A DNA stretch of 6,858 nucleotides from SKVR01 sp964589855 (lineage in GTDB: Bacteria; Bacteroidota; Bacteroidia; Bacteroidales; UBA7960). The translations under genes were made by a program, and so were the position numbers. Position 1 is the first letter of the stretch. Every line of letters starts with the position of its first letter. This document shows positions 1 to 6,128 of the stretch, piece by piece. The notes under the pieces were generated by a model that worked only from the letters and a program-made list of their open reading frames with translations, made no database searches and was not told the DNA's origin. The stretch covers positions 1 through 6,858 of the forward strand of contig CAZPVB010000197.1 in assembly GCA_964589855.1 (NCBI GenBank), read 5' to 3'.

Positions 1-558
1 TCTTTAAACATGTCGGTATCAGGATATCATAACCAGATAAGAGACAAAATAACCTCCTACCGGGTAATCAGCGATACAGGGCAACCCGACAGGTATTATC
101 AGAATGTGAGCAGTGCAACCCTGCAGGGGATCGATTGGAATGTTTCACTGGTTGTATTACAGGATTTCATTTTGAAAAGTACCTACAGCTATTGCGATGC
201 AACAGATAATAATACCGGGTTGCAGCTAACCAGTAATGTCAACCACAGCGCCACATTCTCTTTACTCTGGAACGGACAGGTACTCAAAAGTCCCTTCTCG
301 TTGCAATTTTCAGGCAGAATGACCTCGCCCATACTCCAGCAATACATCGAAGAAGATGAATCCGGAAATCCGGTGGTAGCTGACTTTTCATCAGATCCTT
401 ACAACATCTGGAAGGTCACTTTCATCAAACCTATCAAGGTCAATGAGCACCTTTTTGAAGTTACCCTGAAGGCTGACAATTTATTCAATTTCAGTGACAT
501 ATATTTCACCAATCCGGGCAGACAATTTCTTGCCGGATTAAGATACAAGTTCAATTAA
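1..558 (+). CDS. hmuR: TonB-dependent outer-membrane heme receptor, C-terminal part (HmuR-like), 5'-truncated by window edge
   Basis: This is the last 185 residues of a TonB-dependent receptor. The frame is open from base 1, so the ATG at 10 is internal and the true start lies upstream. The translation alternates polar and hydrophobic residues, as in antiparallel barrel strands. It ends with a typical receptor signature: KADNLFN, then a short loop, then NPGRQFLAGLRYKF, the last strand of the barrel with an aromatic residue next to the C-terminus. The plug domain, TonB box and the heme-receptor FRAP/NPNL and histidine motifs would lie upstream and cannot be seen. That it is a receptor is well supported by the C-terminal pattern. 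Heme as substrate is inferred from the HmuY and HmuS genes directly downstream. Such receptors move substrate across the outer membrane using TonB-ExbB-ExbD. The stop is 33 bp before the lipoprotein gene, which suggests one operon. A receptor for another tetrapyrrole is the main alternative. Confidence 0.85.
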   Translation, partial: SLNMSVSGYHNQIRDKITSYRVISDTGQPDRYYQNVSSATLQGIDWNVSLVVLQDFILKSTYSYCDATDNNTGLQLTSNVNHSATFSLLWNGQVLKSPFSLQFSGRMTSPILQQYIEEDESGNPVVADFSSDPYNIWKVTFIKPIKVNEHLFEVTLKADNLFNFSDIYFTNPGRQFLAGLRYKFN

Positions 559-591
559 TTCTAATCATATCATAAAACAAAAATTCAACAA

Positions 592-1203
592 ATGAAAACA
601 ACGGTTTTATTTTTAACATTAGCATTATTTTTAGTGGTTTCATGCAGTAAAGATGATGATTCAGAACCCACAACAGGCGAAACAAAAACAGTGAATATAG
701 ATGCTTCATCCGATTCAACCTGGCATTATTTCTCATTTTCTGAGCAACAATTTATAGGATCGGGTACAGAAGATCCTGCCACCAACGAAGAATGGTTTGC
801 CCGCGATGACTGGGATATTGCCATCATGCGCTATTATGTGCGCACCAACAGCGGCGAAGCCACTACCATTGGCTCACAAGGAGGCGTTTACACATGCGAC
901 GAGGACATGGAGTTCGACACCCTGGAAGAAATTCCGGCAGGCGCCACTTTCGAAACCGATCAAACGGTTACCCAAAGCAGCCATGGCACTACGTACGACA
1001 TTGTTTTGTCTTCAGCACAGGTTATACAGTTCCAGCTAAACCCCGATGGAAGCCTGGTGATGCCCCCCGTTTATCTGCCCTCACCGGTATATATTTTCAA
1101 AACTGCCGACGGTGAAGATACCTATAAGGTTAACTTCACTCAATACATCAATGCAGATGGTCAATCTGGTCATGTTGAGTTTGAATCTGCCCAATTGTAT
1201 TAA
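592..1203 (+). CDS. hmuY: HmuY-family heme-binding lipoprotein (hemophore)
   Basis: A 203-residue lipoprotein. Residues 1-17 form a signal peptide with a hydrophobic core, followed by the lipobox VVSC with Cys18 as the lipidated residue. The next residues, SKDDD, fit the Bacteroidota lipoprotein export signal (Lys plus acidic residues), which predicts display on the cell surface. The mature part matches the HmuY family pattern: NIDASSDSTWHYFSFS (residues 35-50), DDWDIAIMRYYVRTNSG (72-88), a GSQGGVY segment (94-100), IPAGATF (114-120), and near the end YIFKTADG then KVNFTQYINADGQSGHVEFE. Family members bind heme, take it from host or environmental hemoproteins and pass it to the TonB-dependent receptor HmuR. 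The P. gingivalis protein uses two histidines; relatives use methionines. Here only His131 lies in the likely ligand loops, with Met157 26 residues later. The start has an A-rich leader and no clear Shine-Dalgarno sequence. The gene follows the receptor, whereas in P. gingivalis hmuY precedes hmuR. Family assignment is confident; the precise ligand is inferred. Confidence 0.88.
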   Translation: MKTTVLFLTLALFLVVSCSKDDDSEPTTGETKTVNIDASSDSTWHYFSFSEQQFIGSGTEDPATNEEWFARDDWDIAIMRYYVRTNSGEATTIGSQGGVYTCDEDMEFDTLEEIPAGATFETDQTVTQSSHGTTYDIVLSSAQVIQFQLNPDGSLVMPPVYLPSPVYIFKTADGEDTYKVNFTQYINADGQSGHVEFESAQLY

Positions 1204-1245
1204 TTTGTATTCATTCATCCTTTAAATTTTCTTTCCAGAACATCC

Positions 1246-4200
1246 ATGAGAAAAATATCCAAAAGATATGTGATTATATTGATTCTTTTTGCCCTGCTGG
1301 TTGCTTCGGGTTGGTTTGCTTACCATAAATACGTTTCGAAAACCAAAATTGCTGTCGTATCATTTCCTGGTTTTACCGTGGAAAAAATGATGCGCTCCAA
1401 CACCAGCAAATGGGTGGAAATAGAAACCCTTACACTTGAGGAATTAGAAAAAATCGAAAGCTACCCCCTGGCATTGATCCGGGGGCATGGCATTCGTATC
1501 TCAGAAGAACAACTTGGTCAGATCAGGGAAGCTGCTCAAAAAGGCGTCAAAATATACGTAGCCGATGTAACCAATCCTGAATTTGATCTTACCAATCTGG
1601 AAGGAGATGAACTCGACTACTTTACTGATTTAATGGAAAATAAAGGCTCCGCAAACTTCAGGAGCCTTTTCAATTATACCCGCAGACATATCGACAATAA
1701 AAAACTGTTTGTACAACCTTACGATACCGCTGTTATATTACCTGATGACTATTTCTTTCATGTGGAGGACGAGCAAGTGTTTGAAACAGTGGAAGCATTT
1801 GAAGAATATTACAAGGAACAGGGATTTTACAAAGAAGGTGGAGCAAGAGTGGCTTTGCTTGCGGGTAATATTAACATCCAAAATTCAAACCGTGAGCATA
1901 CGGTTAAACTCATTGAGCATCTCGAGGCAAAAGGTTTAAATGTATACCCTATCCGCTCTTTTGGTATTAAAAAACTGGATTTACTTCAAGCGGTTAACCC
2001 CGACATTGTCCTTTTGCGGCCTCACGGACGCCTGGCTATGGGACACCAGGATAAAGCCGTCCAATGGTTGAAGCAGGAGAATATACCGGTTTTAACTCCT
2101 CTTACTGTTCACGAAGAGTATGATAAATGGTTGAAAGACCCGCAGGGTATGTTTGGCGGTATGCTGTCTATGAGCGTTGTAATGCCCGAAATGGATGGCG
2201 CCGTTTCTCCCTATGCCGTTGTGGCACAGTATGAAAATCAGGCGGGAAACCTTATTTTTGATGGTATTGATAACAGGATGGAAAGTTTCAGCGAGCTTGT
2301 GGCCAAATGGGTCAATCTGCAAAAACTGGAAAACAAAGACAAAAAAATTGCCATTTACTATTTTAAAGGTCCCGGAAAAAATTCGCTGGTTGCCTCAGGA
2401 TTGGAAGTGATACCCTCACTTTATCGTGTACTGCAGGAATTACAGAATAATGGTTATAATGTGGATGGATTACCCGAAACCAAAGAAGAGTTTGAGCAGA
2501 TTCTGATGAAAAGAGGACCCGTGCTGGGTCCCTACGCCCTGGGCGCTTTCGATGAGTATCTTAAAAATGGTGACCCGGTGCTGGTGGAAAAAGAAACTTA
2601 CGAGGAGTGGTGCAGAAAGGCTATGCCTGAAGCACTTTACCAAAACGTAGTGGAAAAATATGGAGAAGCCCCCGGAGATTACATGCAGGTCGATAAAGAC
2701 GGAAAAGAATATCTTGCCGTAACCAGTGTAAGATTTGGTAACATTTCCCTTTTACCACAACCCCTGCCAGGTATAGGCGACGACGAGCAGCAACTGGTAC
2801 ACGGCGCAAATATTGCACCCCCACACACCTACATTGCTTCCTATTTGTGGACGCGTTACGGATTTAATGCCGATGCCGTATTTCATTTCGGAACACATGG
2901 CAGTCTGGAGTTTACACCCGGCAAACAAATTGCACTCTCTGATTACGACTGGGCCGATCGCCTGATTGGCACCACACCACACTTTTACAATTACACCATC
3001 AATAACATTGGTGAAGGCACAATTGCCAAAAGGCGCTCCTACGCAACCCTGATCACATATCTTACTCCTCCATTCATGAAGGGTGGCCTCAACAATGAAC
3101 TGGAAAGTTTGTCCGGCAAACTGGATAATTACTACAGACTTCCCGACGGACCCGTAAGAGAACAATACGCTGTTTCGGTAAAAGAACTGGCAGAGCAACT
3201 CAATATACACCGCACACTCAACCTGGATTCAACCAGCAACTACGATGAAAAGGATATTCATAAGATACATGAACACCTGGAAGAAATAGAAGAAGAAAAG
3301 GTAACAGCCGGACTATACACTTTGGGAATTCCTTACAGCGAAAGTAAACTGCAAAACTCTGCAAGACTCATGGCGCTGGACCCGGTGGCTTTTTCCCTGG
3401 CCGAACTCGATCTCAGACGCAACCAGATCTCACAGGAACAATACGGAAGTGCTTTGTTCGTTTCTGAACGTTACAGACCATTGGCAGAAAATATAGTTGA
3501 CCAGGCCATCAACGGTGGCAATACAGATGCCTTATTTAACAACCTGGTTACACGCGATGAAGTGGCCATGGCAAAAAGATGGGAAGCGGAAAACAAGGAT
3601 GTGGACCTTCTGGGAATGATGATGAGCGGTCAGCACAAACCCGAAAAAGATAAAAAGGATGTGGATGATGATTTACTTCCTGAATTAATTATAAAACTGG
3701 GCTCCGACATCAAAAGCAAAGCATATATCGAAAAACTCACATCAGACAAGGAGTTTGAGAAAGCATCAGATATGCTCGATCCTGCCCGCAGGGAAAATGC
3801 CATGAAAATTGCCGAAAGGATGAAAGGCATGGCGCCCGAAATGTATGAGTCGATGAATATCATCATCCAGCCCGAGATGCTTGACCTGATACAGATCATG
3901 CAGGACAGCGTGATGCGGATAAGAACCTTTGAATTGCTTGCAGATGGCAGTCTTTCTGAAAAAATGGAGGAGGAGAAACAACAAAAACTGAAACAGCAGG
4001 CTGAAATCCTCGATTCACCCTCTCACCTTCAATGGATTGATCTGATCTATCAGACCTCCCTGGAAGAGGAGTTGGCAAATCTCAGCCTCGAAGAGATGAA
4101 AGAAGGGAGAAATATCTTACGCTTTATCGCCTCAGAGACCAAAAGTTTTCAATACAGCCAAAACGATGTGTATTCACAAAGATTCTCAGATAAACCCACC

Positions 4201-5964
4201 TGGGATGCCACTCTCGAAGGGGCTCAAAAACTGCTGGATCAAAACATTAGCCGGGAGGAGGAAAAACTGGAGGTTTACGCCAGGGCTGTTTTAAAACTGG
4301 AAGAAACCATTGAAAATGCACGTAGCAACAAGATCAACCTTGAACAAAGTCCTGACATAGAATTGGCTTCTATCCTCAATGCGCTGAATGGCAGGTATAC
4401 CGAACCCTCTTCGGGAGGAGACCCTATTGTTAACCCTGCTTCATTGCCCACCGGGCGCAACATGTTTGCCGTGGATGCAGAAAGAACTCCTTCGGAGGAA
4501 TCCTGGAAGGTGGGAAAAAAGCTGGCGGAATCGCTCCTGGAGAAAGAGTTGGAGCTTAAAGGACGTTATCCGCAGAAGATCAGTTTCACGCTTTGGTCTA
4601 CCAATTTTATCTCCACTGAAGGCGCCACCTTTGCACAGATACTCTATTTGCTTGGCGTAGAGCCGGTGCGCGATGGGTTTGGCACGGTTCGCAGCCTGAA
4701 ACTGATCCCGGCGGCAGAGCTGGGTCGACCCAGAATAGATGTGGTGGTGCAAACCTCAGGGCAATTGCGCGATATTGCCGCTTCACGCCTCGATCTGCTC
4801 AACAAGGCCATTCTCATGGCATCAGAAGCAGGCGATGACGATAGTCTGAATTTTGTCAGAAGCGGTATTGCTGTTGCCGAAGAATATTTAATTGACCAGG
4901 GATTTTCTCCGCTCGATGCCCGCAAATATGCCTCAAAGAGAGTTTTTGGAGGTGTAAACGGAAATTATGGCTCCGGAATCATGTCGTTGGTTGAACAGGG
5001 TGATGCCTGGGAAGATGAAAAAACCGTGGCCGATCAATACATCAACAACATGGGAGCGATCTATGGAGAGAGTGAGGAGTGGGGCATGTTTCGCAAAGGA
5101 GTTTTTGAGGCAGCGCTTCAAAACACCGAAACGGTGGTGCAGCCGCGCTCAAGCAATACCTGGGGACCCCTCAGCCTCGATCATGTTTATGAGTTTATGG
5201 GGGGGCTAAGCATGGCGGTAAGGAATGTTACCGGCAAAGACCCCACAGCATATTTTAACGATTTTCGTAACGTAAACCGCCCCAAAATGCAGGAGCTCAA
5301 AGAAGCCATTGGTGTGGAAACAAACTCAACTGTGTTCAATCCCAAATACATCAACGAACTACTGGCTGGTGAAGCATCTTCCATGGAGCAGTTTGCAGAA
5401 ACGTTCAGAAACACCTATGGATGGAATGTGATGAAACCCGCCGCCATCGATGATTATGTGTGGGATACCTACCACGATATTTATGTGAATGACAAACTCA
5501 ACCTGAATGTGCGCGAGCGTTTCGAAGCCGAAAATCCTTATGCGCTCCAGGAAATGACCTCGGTAATGCTGGAAACAGCCAGAAAGGGTTATTGGAATGC
5601 TACGGAACAACAACTTAACGAACTGGTGGCCTTGCATGGTGAACTGGTAAGTGAGCATGAGGCAGGTTGCAGTGGTTTTGTGTGCAACAATGCGAAATTG
5701 CGAGATTATATCGCTGAGAGACTCTCTGAGGAGATTCGCGAGCAATACCAGCAGGCAATAGACCAGGCAAGGAATGTGCAGCTCGAGGCAGACCAGGAAA
5801 ATGTGGTACTGGAAAAAGAGGAACAGCAGCAACAAAACCGTAACAACAATCAACAACAGTTTGATTCAGGAAACACATGGAAAATAGCAGGTATAGCAGC
5901 TGTTCTCATTTTATTGCTGCTCATACTATACATACGCAGGCGCAGAAAACAGCAGGAAGAATAA
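1246..5964 (+). CDS. hmuS: HmuS: membrane-anchored CobN/Mg-chelatase-H-like heme (de)chelatase subunit
   Basis: A 1572-residue CobN/BchH-family protein. Helix 8-26 follows a basic N-terminus (MRKISKR). A second helix at about 1546-1563 is followed by RRRRK, so both ends are probably cytosolic and about 1500 residues periplasmic. CobN landmarks in order: VVMPEMDG (311-318); LVASGLEVIPSL (380-391); GN at 498-499, PQPLPGIG, His519 and PPHTY (525-529); HFGTHGSLEFTPGK (547-560, His547 and His551); PHFYNY and GEGTIAKRRS (578-598); TPPF; GGDPIVNP and LPTGRN (1057-1072); RIDVVVQTSGQLRD (1163-1176); NYGSG (1240-1244); LDHVYEFMGGL (1311-1321). CobN inserts cobalt in cobalamin synthesis in the cytosol with AAA+ partners. 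HmuS homologs instead sit in heme-uptake operons, and Bacteroides HmuS has been reported to remove iron from heme anaerobically, which is the likely role here. No AAA+ partner gene is in the window. The middle region (about 698-1045) is long, helical and charged. A Gln/Asn-rich linker precedes the last helix. ATG 1246 is chosen because it places the basic segment directly before the first helix. Cobalt chelation is the alternative, but it is less likely in this context. Confidence 0.93.
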   Translation: MRKISKRYVIILILFALLVASGWFAYHKYVSKTKIAVVSFPGFTVEKMMRSNTSKWVEIETLTLEELEKIESYPLALIRGHGIRISEEQLGQIREAAQKGVKIYVADVTNPEFDLTNLEGDELDYFTDLMENKGSANFRSLFNYTRRHIDNKKLFVQPYDTAVILPDDYFFHVEDEQVFETVEAFEEYYKEQGFYKEGGARVALLAGNINIQNSNREHTVKLIEHLEAKGLNVYPIRSFGIKKLDLLQAVNPDIVLLRPHGRLAMGHQDKAVQWLKQENIPVLTPLTVHEEYDKWLKDPQGMFGGMLSMSVVMPEMDGAVSPYAVVAQYENQAGNLIFDGIDNRMESFSELVAKWVNLQKLENKDKKIAIYYFKGPGKNSLVASGLEVIPSLYRVLQELQNNGYNVDGLPETKEEFEQILMKRGPVLGPYALGAFDEYLKNGDPVLVEKETYEEWCRKAMPEALYQNVVEKYGEAPGDYMQVDKDGKEYLAVTSVRFGNISLLPQPLPGIGDDEQQLVHGANIAPPHTYIASYLWTRYGFNADAVFHFGTHGSLEFTPGKQIALSDYDWADRLIGTTPHFYNYTINNIGEGTIAKRRSYATLITYLTPPFMKGGLNNELESLSGKLDNYYRLPDGPVREQYAVSVKELAEQLNIHRTLNLDSTSNYDEKDIHKIHEHLEEIEEEKVTAGLYTLGIPYSESKLQNSARLMALDPVAFSLAELDLRRNQISQEQYGSALFVSERYRPLAENIVDQAINGGNTDALFNNLVTRDEVAMAKRWEAENKDVDLLGMMMSGQHKPEKDKKDVDDDLLPELIIKLGSDIKSKAYIEKLTSDKEFEKASDMLDPARRENAMKIAERMKGMAPEMYESMNIIIQPEMLDLIQIMQDSVMRIRTFELLADGSLSEKMEEEKQQKLKQQAEILDSPSHLQWIDLIYQTSLEEELANLSLEEMKEGRNILRFIASETKSFQYSQNDVYSQRFSDKPTWDATLEGAQKLLDQNISREEEKLEVYARAVLKLEETIENARSNKINLEQSPDIELASILNALNGRYTEPSSGGDPIVNPASLPTGRNMFAVDAERTPSEESWKVGKKLAESLLEKELELKGRYPQKISFTLWSTNFISTEGATFAQILYLLGVEPVRDGFGTVRSLKLIPAAELGRPRIDVVVQTSGQLRDIAASRLDLLNKAILMASEAGDDDSLNFVRSGIAVAEEYLIDQGFSPLDARKYASKRVFGGVNGNYGSGIMSLVEQGDAWEDEKTVADQYINNMGAIYGESEEWGMFRKGVFEAALQNTETVVQPRSSNTWGPLSLDHVYEFMGGLSMAVRNVTGKDPTAYFNDFRNVNRPKMQELKEAIGVETNSTVFNPKYINELLAGEASSMEQFAETFRNTYGWNVMKPAAIDDYVWDTYHDIYVNDKLNLNVRERFEAENPYALQEMTSVMLETARKGYWNATEQQLNELVALHGELVSEHEAGCSGFVCNNAKLRDYIAERLSEEIREQYQQAIDQARNVQLEADQENVVLEKEEQQQQNRNNNQQQFDSGNTWKIAGIAAVLILLLLILYIRRRRKQQEE
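1642..1669 (+). repeat. Perfect 9-bp inverted repeat (terminator-like hairpin) inside hmuS
   Basis: AAAGGCTCC at 1642-1650 is exactly complementary to GGAGCCTTT at 1661-1669, with a 10-base loop between. On the + strand the second arm continues into TTTTC; on the - strand it is followed by TTTATTTTCC. This resembles a weak two-way intrinsic terminator. It lies about 400 bases into hmuS and encodes ordinary residues (around KGSANFRSLF), so it may be coincidence or may lower transcription into the distal genes. The pairing is seen directly; any function is inferred. Confidence 0.4.
5824..5860 (+). repeat. CAG/CAA/AAC-rich low-complexity tract encoding a Gln/Asn-rich linker
   Basis: This stretch consists mainly of CAG, CAA, AAC and AAT codons and encodes QQQQNRNNNQQQ (HmuS residues 1527-1538). 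It joins the acidic end of the periplasmic domain to the C-terminal membrane helix and is most simply a flexible tether. The near-trinucleotide repetition could let its length vary between strains. Confidence 0.6.
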
Positions 5965-5973
5965 AAAATTAAA

Positions 5974-6126
5974 ATGATTAGTACACAAACAGAATATACC
6001 TTTTTCGGTAAAATCAATGCCGGGGTTCATGCAACCGGGTTTCAGTGCGATGTATCCATGATGATACCCGGTAGCTTTTGCTATGATTTAGTTGAGTATT
6101 CAAAAAAGCACACATACCCATGTTAA
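5974..6126 (+). CDS. Candidate small protein (50 aa) between hmuS and hmuT, unknown function
   Basis: I do not recognise this protein. ATG at 5974 lies 9 bases after the hmuS stop, in an A-rich context (AAAAAATTAAAATG) typical of Bacteroidota starts. The frame runs 50 codons to TAA at 6124-6126. That stop shares its last A with the second possible hmuT start (TAATG at 6124-6128) and overlaps the first (ATG 6120), which suggests coupled translation. The peptide begins MISTQTEYTFFGKINAG. It has three cysteines (25, 36 and 50, the last residue), His19 and His46, two methionines (29, 30) and six aromatic residues in Tyr/Phe-rich patches. It has no signal peptide, no membrane helix and no lipobox, so it would be cytosolic. 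The Cys, His and Met residues could bind metal or heme, but nothing shows this. The alternative is a noncoding leader of hmuT that happens to be open. A 50-codon chance ORF is not rare; the start and stop geometry is the main argument for a gene. Confidence 0.45.
   Translation: MISTQTEYTFFGKINAGVHATGFQCDVSMMIPGSFCYDLVEYSKKHTYPC
6031..6075 (+). repeat. Imperfect inverted repeat between hmuS and hmuT
   Basis: GCAACCGGGT at 6031-6040 pairs with ACCCGGTAGC at 6066-6075 through 7 bp, one A/A mismatch and 2 further bp, around a 25-base loop. A competing small hairpin, GTATC (6052-6056) with GATAC (6063-6067), uses part of the same bases. No T-run follows closely, so it is not an evident terminator. 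It might be an RNA structure affecting translation of the downstream gene, or a by-product of coding sequence in the small ORF. Confidence 0.35.
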
Positions 6127-6128
6127 TG
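6120..6128 (+). promoter_or_regulatory. Stop-start overlap at the hmuT start (translational coupling)
   Basis: Two in-frame ATGs open the hmuT-like gene, at 6120 and 6126. The small upstream frame ends in TAA at 6124-6126, giving TAATG with the second ATG. Such junctions usually mean that a ribosome ending one gene restarts on the next. The hmuT frame has a stop (TGA 6093-6095) not far upstream, so no earlier ATG is possible. An A-rich run (CAAAAAAG, 6101-6108) lies upstream and may stand in for a ribosome binding site. Confidence 0.5.

Noticed and set aside
10..558. ATG at 10 as a true gene start for a 182-residue protein
   Set aside because: The frame is open to the window edge, and the product is plainly the end of a receptor barrel without a signal peptide.
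559..591. Possible Fur-like or promoter site in the receptor-lipoprotein gap (ATCATATCAT repeat)
   Set aside because: Too short and A/T-rich for a convincing Fur box, and it contains no TAnnTTTG element. It is best read as an untranslated leader.
1204..1245. Possible Bacteroidota promoter before hmuS: TTTG at 1204-1207 and TAAATTTT at 1223-1230
   Set aside because: The spacing (15 bases) is shorter than the usual 19-21 between the -33 and -7 elements, and the last base of the -7 element does not match. In an A/T-rich gap this can arise by chance.
2515..2531. GGACCC/GGGTCC hairpin within hmuS
   Set aside because: Only 6 bp, no T-run, and fully explained by Gly/Pro codons.
2752..3210. 152-codon open frame on the - strand inside hmuS, and 5359-5856 (165 codons) likewise
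   Set aside because: Both lie opposite strongly conserved CobN motifs and show no family resemblance or suitable start context. They are shadows of hmuS.
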